Shown here: positions 26,993 to 35,061 of the stretch, one piece after another
How positions within the stretch are numbered: the first letter of the stretch is position 1
Layout: each line of letters begins with the position of its first letter
DNA from: an uncultured Microbacterium sp.
Lineage (GTDB): Bacteria; Actinomycetota; Actinomycetes; Actinomycetales; Microbacteriaceae
Assembly (NCBI RefSeq): GCF_937927635.1
Contig: NZ_CALBRW010000016.1
Coordinates: forward strand, 186,001 to 250,000
Length of the DNA: 64,000 nucleotides
Reading direction: 5' to 3'
Notes under the pieces: model-generated
The model's input: only the letters and a program-made list of their open reading frames with translations
The model's database searches: none
Told to the model about the DNA's origin: nothing
Program-made: the position numbers and the translations under genes

Positions 26993-28393
26993 ATGACGTT
27001 AGGGACAACGATGACCCACACCTCCACGGCCGCCCTCAGAACTGCCTCTCAGCGCCGGATCGCCTTCGCGACGATCATCGGCACCACCATCGAGTGGTAC
27101 GACTTCTTCATCTACGCCACGACCGCCGGGCTCGTCTTCGCACAGCTGTTCTTCCAGCCCGCGGGCAAGGACATCGCCCTGCTGCTGTCCTTCGCGACGG
27201 TCGGCATCTCCTTCCTGTTCCGCCCGCTGGGCGCCTTCCTCGCCGGCCACTTCGGCGACGCGCTCGGCCGGCGCACAATCCTCGTCGCCACGCTCATCCT
27301 GATGGGCACGGCCACCACGCTCATCGGCGTGCTCCCCACCTACTCCGCCATCGGACTCACGGCGCCGATCCTCCTGCTGCTCCTGCGCATCCTGCAGGGC
27401 CTCTCCGCCGGCGGCGAGTGGGGCGGCGCGGTGCTGATGGCCGTCGAGCACGCACCCGCCGGCCGCCGCGGCCGCGCAGGCGCATGGCCGCAGCTCGGCG
27501 TCCCGCTCGGCTTCCTGCTGGCGTCGGGCATGACCGCGCTGATGACCGGGGTCATCTCGCGCGGAGACGCCTACCTGCAGTGGGGCTGGCGCGTTCCGTT
27601 CCTGGCGAGCTTCGTGCTGATCATCGTCGGATACCTCATCCGCCGCGCGGTCGCCGAGAGCCCCGTGTTCGAGCAGATCGCCGAGCGCGGCAAGCAGGCG
27701 CAGCGCCCGATCGTCACCCTGCTGCGCCGCCACTGGCACCTCGTGCTGCTCGCGGCGCTCGTGTTCGCCGGCAACGGCACCCTCGGCTACATGACCACCG
27801 GCGGGTTCCTCAACGCGTACGCGATCAACGTGCAGGGCATCGACACCACGGCGGTGCTCGTGGCGGCGGTCTTCGCCGCGGTCATCTGGTTCTTCTCGAC
27901 GCTGCTCTCCGGCTACCTGGCCGACAGGATCGGCCGCCGCCGCACGTTCATCATCGGATTCGGACTGCAGACGGTGATCGTGTTCCCCGTGTTCTGGATC
28001 GTCGCGTCGGGCGGGCTGCCCGGCCTGTACCTGGCGCTGCTGCTGATCTCGACCGCGCTCGGGCTCACCTACGGCCCGCTCGCAGCCTGGTACGCCGAAC
28101 TGTTCCCCGCATCCATCCGCTTCTCGGGAGTGTCGATCACGTACGCGATCGGCGCCGTGCTCGGCGGTGCCTTCGCGCCGATGATCGCCCAGGCGCTGCT
28201 GAACTCCACCGGAACCATCGCCGCCGTGTCCACCTACCTGCTGGCCTCCACCCTCATCGCCCTGGCCGCGACGCTGTGCCTGCGCGATCGCCCCGGCATC
28301 CCACTGGGCCCCGACAACGAGGACCAGCAGACCGACCGGACCACGGTCTTCGCCCCGCGCGAGCGCGCGGGCGAGCTCACCGGCGCACGCTGA
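26993..28393 (+). CDS. MFS metabolite:H+ symporter (MHS family)
   Basis: ATG 26993 follows GGAGG by seven bases. The 466-residue protein has about 12 helices and MHS-family marks: GTTIEWYDFFIYA near the start, GHFGDALGRRTI, RILQGLSAGGEWGGAVLMAVEH, and ADRIGRRR in the second half. Relatives carry aromatic or carboxylic acids (shikimate, alpha-ketoglutarate, benzoate-type acids). Sitting next to an FAD-dependent aromatic hydroxylase-like gene suggests it imports that enzyme's substrate. Confidence 0.9.
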   Translation: MTLGTTMTHTSTAALRTASQRRIAFATIIGTTIEWYDFFIYATTAGLVFAQLFFQPAGKDIALLLSFATVGISFLFRPLGAFLAGHFGDALGRRTILVATLILMGTATTLIGVLPTYSAIGLTAPILLLLLRILQGLSAGGEWGGAVLMAVEHAPAGRRGRAGAWPQLGVPLGFLLASGMTALMTGVISRGDAYLQWGWRVPFLASFVLIIVGYLIRRAVAESPVFEQIAERGKQAQRPIVTLLRRHWHLVLLAALVFAGNGTLGYMTTGGFLNAYAINVQGIDTTAVLVAAVFAAVIWFFSTLLSGYLADRIGRRRTFIIGFGLQTVIVFPVFWIVASGGLPGLYLALLLISTALGLTYGPLAAWYAELFPASIRFSGVSITYAIGAVLGGAFAPMIAQALLNSTGTIAAVSTYLLASTLIALAATLCLRDRPGIPLGPDNEDQQTDRTTVFAPRERAGELTGAR

Positions 28394-28432
28394 CGTCACC
28401 GGCCCACCACACGCTTCAGTCAAGGAGGAAGA

Positions 28433-29653
28433 ATGATCGATCAGGACGCCAGGATCGCGATCATCGGCGGAGGGATGGGCGGCCTCACCGCCGCCATCGC
28501 TCTGACGAGGATCGCCGGGATCCGCCCCACCGTGTTCGAGCAGGCCGGACAGCTGGGTGACGTCGGCGCGGGAGTGACCGTGGCACCCAACGCCGCGCGC
28601 ATCCTCGACAGGCTCGGAGTGCTCGAGCAGATCCGCGGCGCGGGCGCTGTTCCCGAGGGCAGCGGCGTCTACCTCGACGGCATGGGGCGCATGGTCACCG
28701 ACGCCGCCTGGGAGGACACCGCCCGGCAGTACCAGAACATCGGGATGTACCGCCCCGACCTCATCGAGGTGCTCGCTGCCAACGTCGACCCCGACACCGT
28801 GCGCCTCGGTCACAGCGCCACGATGGTGGAGCAGCTGGATGACGGCGTGCGCGTGACGTTCCAGAACGGTGCGGTCGAGGTCTTCGACGCCGTCATCGGC
28901 GCCGACGGCATCCACTCCGTCGTTCGGGATGCCGTCGGCCAGCATCCCGAACCCGTCTACTCCGGGTTCATCGCCTACCGCGGGGTCATCGACGCGTCGC
29001 GTCTGCCCGACGACTGGCCGATGATCAGCCAGGTGTGGATGCACGACAGCAGACACTTCATGTGCTACCCGCTGCAGAACCACAAGCTGCTCAACTATGT
29101 GGCGGCCGTGCCGAGCGACCGCCCGCTGAACGGGCCGTGGACCGGCCCCGCCGCGCCCGGCGAGCTCGCGGCGGAGTACTCGGGCGAGGGGTGGGATCCG
29201 CGGCTGCAGGAGCTCATCAAGCTCATCGAGAAGCCCTTCTGGTGGGGCCTGTTCGATCACGAGCCGCTCGCGAACTGGTCGCGCGGACCCGTCACACTGC
29301 TCGGCGACGCCGCGCACACGATGCTCCCGCATCAGGGGCAGGGCCTGAACCAGGCGATCGAGGACGGCATGTCGCTCGCCACGTTCCTCGCCGCCGCCGA
29401 CAGCGTCGCCGACATCCCCGAGGCGTTCCGCCGCTACACCGCCGTCCGCAGGCAGCGCACGGCGATCCTGCAGGAGGGCTCACGCCGGGCGGGGGCGATG
29501 TTCGACGCGCAGAACCAGTTCGCCGATCTCGACAAGCGCGACGCCGACATCCGCGTGGGCCGGGACTTCCGCCGCGGCGCGGTGTTCGACTACGACGCAG
29601 AGAAGGTCGCACACGAAGCACTCACCCGATTCCGAAAGGTCCAGTACGCATGA
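28433..29653 (+). CDS. FAD-dependent monooxygenase, salicylate/6-hydroxynicotinate hydroxylase-like
   Basis: The 406-residue protein has the class A flavoprotein monooxygenase motifs: GGGMGGLTAAIAL for FAD, the DG motif in VIGADGIHSVVR, and GDAAHTMLPHQGQGLNQAIEDG. The GVTVAPNAARILDRLG segment resembles salicylate and 3-hydroxybenzoate hydroxylases. It likely hydroxylates an aromatic acid brought in by the upstream MHS transporter. AAGGAGG precedes the ATG. The stop overlaps the next start. Confidence 0.9.
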   Translation: MIDQDARIAIIGGGMGGLTAAIALTRIAGIRPTVFEQAGQLGDVGAGVTVAPNAARILDRLGVLEQIRGAGAVPEGSGVYLDGMGRMVTDAAWEDTARQYQNIGMYRPDLIEVLAANVDPDTVRLGHSATMVEQLDDGVRVTFQNGAVEVFDAVIGADGIHSVVRDAVGQHPEPVYSGFIAYRGVIDASRLPDDWPMISQVWMHDSRHFMCYPLQNHKLLNYVAAVPSDRPLNGPWTGPAAPGELAAEYSGEGWDPRLQELIKLIEKPFWWGLFDHEPLANWSRGPVTLLGDAAHTMLPHQGQGLNQAIEDGMSLATFLAAADSVADIPEAFRRYTAVRRQRTAILQEGSRRAGAMFDAQNQFADLDKRDADIRVGRDFRRGAVFDYDAEKVAHEALTRFRKVQYA

Positions 29654-30270
29654 CTTCGATCAGCATCATCGGCAGCGGCAAGATGAGCGGGGCGATCGCC
29701 GAGGTCGCCGTCCGCGCGGGTGTCGGCATCCAGATCATCAAGCGCAGTCCGACCAGCCCCTCGGCGGTGCGCCCGGACATCGAGCACGGCGTGATGGGCG
29801 ATGAGCTCACCGGCGATCTCGTCGTGCTCGCCGTGCCGTACGGCGCCTATGCCGGCATCCTCGAGCACTACCGCGATCAGCTCGCGACGAAGGTGATCAT
29901 CGACATCAGCAACCCGATCGACTTCTCGACCTACGACAGGCTGCGCTCTCCCGCCGACTCGTCGACGGCCGCGGAGCTGGCGAAGCAGCTTCCCGACGGC
30001 GTCGCGGTGGTCAAGGCGTTCAACGTCAATCTCGGCGACACGCTCACCAGCGGCACCAACGGCGTCACGCCGACGACGGTGCTGTACGCCGGGGACTACG
30101 CCGACGCGAAGATGCAGATCGCGGAGCTCATCGAGGCGTCGGGCATGCGGGCCGTCGACGCCGGTCCCCTCACGAGGGCGCGCGAGCTGGAGGCGATGGG
30201 CTTCCTGCAGATCATCATGGCGTCGCTCGGCAAGACGCGTTACGAGTCGGGGTTCGCCCTGCTGCCGTAG
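29650..30270 (+). CDS. NADP-binding oxidoreductase, F420-dependent NADP reductase-like
   Basis: The ATGA overlap (29650-29653) sets the start. The 206-residue protein has a Rossmann NADP site near the N-terminus (ISIIGSGKMSGAIAEVA), VVLAVPYGA, IIDISNPIDF and VVKAFNV, as in the F420-dependent NADP oxidoreductase / FNO-like family (PF03807). It could supply reductant for, or act after, the FAD monooxygenase. True F420 dependence cannot be told from this sequence. Confidence 0.83.
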   Translation: MTSISIIGSGKMSGAIAEVAVRAGVGIQIIKRSPTSPSAVRPDIEHGVMGDELTGDLVVLAVPYGAYAGILEHYRDQLATKVIIDISNPIDFSTYDRLRSPADSSTAAELAKQLPDGVAVVKAFNVNLGDTLTSGTNGVTPTTVLYAGDYADAKMQIAELIEASGMRAVDAGPLTRARELEAMGFLQIIMASLGKTRYESGFALLP

Positions 30271-30284
30271 ACGAACGGATGCAC

Positions 30285-30319
30285 GGATGCTCCGCCCTCG
30301 GTCCGAGGGCGGAGCATCC
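30285..30319. terminator. Long perfect hairpin terminator
   Basis: GGATGCTCCGCCCTCGG (30285-30301) and its exact complement (30303-30319) meet around a single base, so the folded loop will be a few bases larger. It ends the LysR-controlled operon. No U-run follows. Confidence 0.75.
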
Positions 30320-30375
30320 TGCGTGTCGGGACCGATCCCGCCCCCGAATGACCCGCCGGGGTCTATGGTGAGGCG

Positions 30376-30720
30376 ATGATCAGTCGCGAGAAGCTCGAGC
30401 AGGGCAGAGCGGATGCCGTCGCGCGGGCCGAGTCCGCGGCATCCGTGCTGGCCGGTCTCGTGCACGACCGGCGGGATTCCAACGACGATGACGAGCACGA
30501 CCCCGAGGGCGTGACGCTCTCGTCGGAGTGGGACCGGCTCACGGCGCTGTCGGATGCCGCCGCCGAGGACCTGCAGCGGTTCGACGAGGCGATCGCACGA
30601 TGGGATGCCGGAACCTACGGCGTCTGCACATCGTGCGGGAAGAAGATCCCCGCCGCACGGCTGGCGGCACGCCCGTTCGCCGAGCTGTGCGTGCCGTGCG
30701 CCGAGAAGGCAGGGCTCTGA
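30376..30720 (+). CDS. DksA/TraR-type C4 zinc-finger protein
   Basis: The 114-residue protein ends with CTSCGKKIPAARLAARPF and CVPC, the DksA/TraR four-cysteine zinc finger. The helical N-terminal half carries a long acidic stretch (DDDEHDPEG) where DksA has its coiled-coil tip. Family members bind the RNA polymerase secondary channel and modulate initiation; this short actinobacterial form is uncharacterised. Confidence 0.87.
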   Translation: MISREKLEQGRADAVARAESAASVLAGLVHDRRDSNDDDEHDPEGVTLSSEWDRLTALSDAAAEDLQRFDEAIARWDAGTYGVCTSCGKKIPAARLAARPFAELCVPCAEKAGL

Positions 30721-30743
30721 GCGGACGCCGGGCGGCGCTTCGA

Positions 30744-30759
30744 CGGGCCCAGCGGCCCG
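30744..30759. terminator. Weak hairpin between convergent genes
   Basis: CGGGCC and GGCCCG flank a 4-base loop in the 72-base gap between the DksA-like gene and gndA. Short and GC-rich; may assist termination from either side. Confidence 0.3.
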
Positions 30760-30792
30760 GGAAGCCGGGGTGCTGAGCCCGTCGGGGTGGTG

Positions 30793-32238
30793 TCAGTGGG
30801 TGTCTTCGGCTTCGATTTCGGTGCGGTCGCCGGACCAGAGGGTGTGGAAGGTGCCGGGCCGGTCGACGCGTTTGTAGGTGTGTGCGCCGAAGAAGTCGCG
30901 TTGGCCTTGGACGAGGGCGGCGGGGAGGCGGTCGGCGCGGATGCCGTCGTAGTACGACAGGGACGAGCTGAACGCGGGCGCGGGGATCCCGGCTTGGGCT
31001 GCGGCGGTGACCACCCGCCGCCAGGCGGCCTGGCCGCGGGTGAGGGCTTCGGCGAAGTACGGGGCGGTCATCAGCACCGGCAGGTCCGGGGTCTGCTCGT
31101 ACGCGTCGGCGATGCGGTTGAGGAACTGGGCGCGGATGATGCACCCGCCGCGCCAGATCTTCGCGACCTTCCCCAGGTCGATCTGCCAGTCGTACTCCGC
31201 CGCCCCGGCACGGATCTCATCGAACCCCTGCGAGTACGCGACGATCTTCGACGCATACAGCGCCAGCCGCACATCCTCGATGAACGCCGCCTCGTCCGCC
31301 ACGGCGAACGGCTCGGCCGGGCCGGGCAGGCCCGAGGCGGCGGCGCGCTGCTCCGGGTGGGAGGACAGCGACCGGGCGAACGTGGCCTCCGCGATCCCGG
31401 AGACCGGGACCCCCAATGCCAGCGCCGTCTGCACGGTCCACGCGCCGGTGCCCTTGGCTCCTGCCTGGTCCAGGATCACATCCACCAGCGGCAGCCCGGT
31501 CGCCGCGTCCGTCTGGCGCAGCACCTCCGCGGTGATCTCGATCAGATACGACTCCAACTCCCCGGTGTTCCAGTCGGCGAAGATGTCCGCGATCTGCGCG
31601 GGAGTCCGGCCGGTGCCGCGGCGGATCAGGTCGTACGCCTCGGCGATCAGCTGCATGTCGGCGTACTCGATGCCGTTGTGCACCATCTTCACGAAATGCC
31701 CCGCACCGTCATGACCGATATGCGTCACGCACGGCTCCCCCTCCGCGACCGCCGCGATCGACTCCAGGATCGGGCCCAACGTCACCCACGACTCATCCGA
31801 CCCGCCCGGCATGATGCTCGGACCCAAAAGTGCACCCTCCTCGCCGCCGGAGATCCCCGCGCCCACGAAGTTGATCCCGGTGGCGCGCACCGTCTTCTCG
31901 CGGCGGATCGTGTCAGGGAAGTAGGCGTTGCCGCCGTCGACGATGATGTCACCGGGCTCGAACACCCGCACCAGCTCATCGATCACCGCATCCGTGGGAC
32001 CACCGGCCTTGACCATGACGATCGCCGCACGAGGCCTCTGCAGACTCGCCGCGAACTCCTCATACGAGAACGCCGGCACGAACCCCGCCTCCGGGAACCC
32101 CGCCACCAGCTCATCCGTCTTCGCACGAGAACGGTTCAACACCGCCACCGTGTTCCCCTCACGACTCGCGAGATTCCGGGCCAGATTCGACCCCATCACC
32201 GCAAGCCCGACGACTCCGATATTGGCAGATGCGCTCAT
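30793..32238 (-). CDS. gndA: 6-phosphogluconate dehydrogenase, decarboxylating, long form
   Basis: The 481-residue protein has the full-length 6PGDH architecture: GVVGLAVMGSNLARNLASR (Rossmann), GGNAYFPDTIRRE, GISGGEEGALLGPSIMPGG, GAGHFVKMVHNGIEYADMQ with catalytic Lys, and the C-terminal SSLSYYDGIRADRLPAALVQGQRDFFGAH signature, whose parts are SSLSYYDG and QRDFFGAHTY. It oxidises 6-phosphogluconate to ribulose 5-phosphate. It overlaps uxuB by four bases, so it is the last gene of the leftward hexuronate operon; a GGAGGG site precedes its ATG. Paired with gluconokinase at 51469 it would complete gluconate use. Confidence 0.95.
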   Translation of the reverse strand: MSASANIGVVGLAVMGSNLARNLASREGNTVAVLNRSRAKTDELVAGFPEAGFVPAFSYEEFAASLQRPRAAIVMVKAGGPTDAVIDELVRVFEPGDIIVDGGNAYFPDTIRREKTVRATGINFVGAGISGGEEGALLGPSIMPGGSDESWVTLGPILESIAAVAEGEPCVTHIGHDGAGHFVKMVHNGIEYADMQLIAEAYDLIRRGTGRTPAQIADIFADWNTGELESYLIEITAEVLRQTDAATGLPLVDVILDQAGAKGTGAWTVQTALALGVPVSGIAEATFARSLSSHPEQRAAASGLPGPAEPFAVADEAAFIEDVRLALYASKIVAYSQGFDEIRAGAAEYDWQIDLGKVAKIWRGGCIIRAQFLNRIADAYEQTPDLPVLMTAPYFAEALTRGQAAWRRVVTAAAQAGIPAPAFSSSLSYYDGIRADRLPAALVQGQRDFFGAHTYKRVDRPGTFHTLWSGDRTEIEAEDTH

Positions 32239-33602
32239 GATCCCTCCTGGATCCGGACGGCCTTCACAGCGGCCACGATGTCCTCATCTTCGGCGATTCC
32301 CTGATCGAGCAGCGCCAGCAGCGCACGCACCCGGTCCTCGCTGCGCAGCGCCGCGTCGATCGCGGGCTGCTTCGCGTCCTGCACGCCGGCGCCCGAGAGC
32401 ACCATCTGGGTCCACGCACCGAGGGCGCGGATCGATGCGGCGCCCGAACGTCCTGCGTCGCGCTCCGCGCGCAGCACGGGGATGATGCGCACGGCCAGCT
32501 TGGTCGCGCCCTCCATGGCGATCTGCGCCAGGTGGTGCGCGATCCGCGCGTTGTCGAAGCGCTCCTCCAGCTTGCGCCGGTACTCGTCCAGCTCCAGCTC
32601 GGCGGGCAGGTGGCGCACCGCCTCGTCCCAGAACTCGCGGACCCATCCACGGCAGGTGGGGTCGGCCATCGCCTCGGCGACGGTGGCGTGCCCGCGCAGC
32701 AGGCCCGTGTACGCCAGCAGGCTGTGCGCACCGTTGAGCAGCAGCAGCTTGCGCTGCTCGTACGGTTCGATGTCGTCGACGAACCGCGCCCCCGCGGCCT
32801 CCCACTGCGGGCGGCCATTGGGGAAGTCGCCGCTGAGCACCCAGTCGGAGAACGGCTCGGTGACCACCGGCGACGCATCCGCGAGGCCGGTCAGCGCCTC
32901 CGCGGCCTCACGGTCCGCATCCGTCGTGCGAGGGGTGATCCGGTCGACCGAGGTCGACACGAACGACACCTCGGACTCGATCCACGCGGCGAGCCCGGTG
33001 TCCACCGCCTCGGCGAGAGCGAGGATGCCGCCACGCACGAACGGCCCGTTGTCGGGGATGTTGTCGCACGGCACGATCGCGATCGACCCGGCATCCGCGC
33101 GACGGCGCGCGTCCAGCCCCGCCAGCAGTCGCCCCAGGGCGGTCTGCGGGTCGCGACCCGCGCGCAGCGCCTCGATGTCGGATGCCACGGCCGGGTCATC
33201 CGCATCCGGCCCGCCGTCCGCCCGCAGACGGTACGCGGGCTCTGTGATCGTGAGGGTCACGAGCGCGGTCTCGGGCGCGGCGAGCAGCTGCTTCAGCCGG
33301 GCGACGTCGTCAGCGGCATCCGCCTCGACGATCACCGACATGATCTCCGCACGGTCTCCCGCCGCGGTGCGCTCGATGAGCGTGTACAGGCCGTCCTGCG
33401 CAGACAGCTCCTGCGCGGCCTTCGGGCTGCGCCCGGTGAACGCGGCGATCGTCCAGTCGGCGGCATCCGCCGCGTGCGCGGTGTACCAGGCCTGATGCGC
33501 GCGGTGGAAGGCGCCCAGGCCCAGGTGCACGATGCGCGGGGCGACCACGGGTGCGTCGCCGAGCACGGCACGGCGGTTGAGGGTGTCGAGAGCGGTGCTC
33601 AC
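32235..33602 (-). CDS. uxuB: Mannitol dehydrogenase-family D-fructuronate reductase / mannonate oxidoreductase
   Basis: The 455-residue protein belongs to the polyol-specific long-chain dehydrogenases: an N-terminal IVHLGLGAFHRAHQAWY nucleotide site, VPCDNIPDNG, and the C-terminal LLLLNGAHSLLAYTG with catalytic Lys upstream (EQRKLLLLNG). Gene context (uxaC next, manD at 50234) points to UxuB, reducing fructuronate to mannonate, rather than mannitol dehydrogenase. It overlaps both neighbours by four bases. Confidence 0.88.
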   Translation of the reverse strand: MSTALDTLNRRAVLGDAPVVAPRIVHLGLGAFHRAHQAWYTAHAADAADWTIAAFTGRSPKAAQELSAQDGLYTLIERTAAGDRAEIMSVIVEADAADDVARLKQLLAAPETALVTLTITEPAYRLRADGGPDADDPAVASDIEALRAGRDPQTALGRLLAGLDARRRADAGSIAIVPCDNIPDNGPFVRGGILALAEAVDTGLAAWIESEVSFVSTSVDRITPRTTDADREAAEALTGLADASPVVTEPFSDWVLSGDFPNGRPQWEAAGARFVDDIEPYEQRKLLLLNGAHSLLAYTGLLRGHATVAEAMADPTCRGWVREFWDEAVRHLPAELELDEYRRKLEERFDNARIAHHLAQIAMEGATKLAVRIIPVLRAERDAGRSGAASIRALGAWTQMVLSGAGVQDAKQPAIDAALRSEDRVRALLALLDQGIAEDEDIVAAVKAVRIQEGS

Positions 33603-35011
33603 AGTTTGAAGACCTTTCGGGGAAGGGCGTCGACCAGGTCGTGCGCGATGCGACGGGCCATCGGCTCGTCGATCCGGCCCTCGGCGACCAGCCGGGCGAG
33701 GAAGGCCGAGTCGAGCCGCCGGGCCATGTCATGCCGCGCCGGGATGGACAGGAACGCGCGGGTGTCGTCGATGAACCCGGAGCTGCGGTAGAACCCGGCC
33801 GTCTCGGTGACCGCGGCGCGGAAGCGCAGCACGGCATCCGGAGCATCCAGGAACCACCACGGCGCACCGATGTACAGACTCTGGTAGAAGCCCGCCAGGG
33901 GTGCGATCTCGCGAGAGTACGACGTCTCGTCGACGCTGAACAGCACCAGGTGGAAGTCGGGGATGTTGCCGTAGCGCTGCAGCAGCGGGCGCAGCGCGTC
34001 GACGTATCCGGTGCGCACCGGGATGTCGTGTCCGGTGTCGGGCCCGTAGGCGTCGAAGGTCGGGGTGCTGTGGTTGCGGAAGACCCCGGGATGCACGGTC
34101 ATGACCAGACCGTCCTGCACCGACATCCGCGCGGACTCCAGCAGCATGTGGCCCTGGAACACCGCCGCCTCTTCGGCATCCAGCTGGCCGCGCACGGCGC
34201 GCGCGAACAGGGCCGCGGCATCGACGGCATCCAGCTCGACGGTCAGCGGCTGCAGCACGCCGTGGTCGGCCGACACCGCACCATTGCTGACGAAGTGCGC
34301 CCGGCGCGCTTCCAGCGCGGACACGTAGCCGGCGTAGTCGTCGACGGCCGTGCCGTTCCACTCCGCGAGTCGCTGCACGTTGGTCGCGAACGCCGGGTTG
34401 GCCGGGTTCAGGTACGCGTCGGGACGGAACGTGGGGGCGACGCGGCCGCGGAACGTCGGGTCGGCGGCGAGCGCGCGGTGCGGCTCGAGGTCGTCCAGCG
34501 GGTCGTCGGTGGTGGCCATGAACTCGATGCCGAACTCGTCGAACAGGGCCCGCGGGCGGAACGACGGGCGCGCGAGCACCTCGGAGATGCGGTCGTACAG
34601 CGCGTCGGCGTTCGAGGCGGTGGGCTGCTCGGTCAGGCCGAACAGCTCGGTGAACTCGTGGCGCAGCCAGTAGCCGGATGCCGTGCCGGCGAACAGGTGC
34701 CAGTTCTCGCAGAACCGACGCCAGGCCTCACGCGGAGCGGCGGTCGCAGCAGCGCCGGTCAGGTCGGGCACGGTCAGCTCGTGCAGCTCGACCCCCGCCG
34801 CATGCAGCAACCGGGTCACGTAGTGGTCGTAGCGCAGCAGCAGCTCGGTCGGGTTGGGGAACGCCTCGTCGTCGATCAGCAGCTGCGGGTCGACGTGCCC
34901 GTGCGGGGAGAGGATGGGCAGTTCGGCGACGGTCTCGTACAGCCCCCGCGCGATGTCGCGGGTGCGGGGATCGACGGGCAGCAGCCGGTCGGGGTCGGAG
35001 CGGAGTTCCAT
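33599..35011 (-). CDS. uxaC: Glucuronate isomerase
   Basis: The start is ATG 35011 (MELRSDPDR), preceded by AAGGA; the upstream extension lacks a site. The 470-residue length equals known UxaC. Marks: ILSPHGHVDPQLLIDD near the start, EFMATTDDPLDDL, VHPGVFRNHST and HDMARRLDSAFLARLV with the C-terminal end. The enzyme isomerises D-glucuronate to D-fructuronate (and galacturonate to tagaturonate). It feeds UxuB. The operon reads GH3, uxaC, uxuB, gndA. Confidence 0.95.
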   Translation of the reverse strand: MELRSDPDRLLPVDPRTRDIARGLYETVAELPILSPHGHVDPQLLIDDEAFPNPTELLLRYDHYVTRLLHAAGVELHELTVPDLTGAAATAAPREAWRRFCENWHLFAGTASGYWLRHEFTELFGLTEQPTASNADALYDRISEVLARPSFRPRALFDEFGIEFMATTDDPLDDLEPHRALAADPTFRGRVAPTFRPDAYLNPANPAFATNVQRLAEWNGTAVDDYAGYVSALEARRAHFVSNGAVSADHGVLQPLTVELDAVDAAALFARAVRGQLDAEEAAVFQGHMLLESARMSVQDGLVMTVHPGVFRNHSTPTFDAYGPDTGHDIPVRTGYVDALRPLLQRYGNIPDFHLVLFSVDETSYSREIAPLAGFYQSLYIGAPWWFLDAPDAVLRFRAAVTETAGFYRSSGFIDDTRAFLSIPARHDMARRLDSAFLARLVAEGRIDEPMARRIAHDLVDALPRKVFKL

Positions 35012-35061
35012 GTGTGCTTCCTTGCTGGATGGGAGGTCGGAGGTCGGTGCGGTCACGCCGG

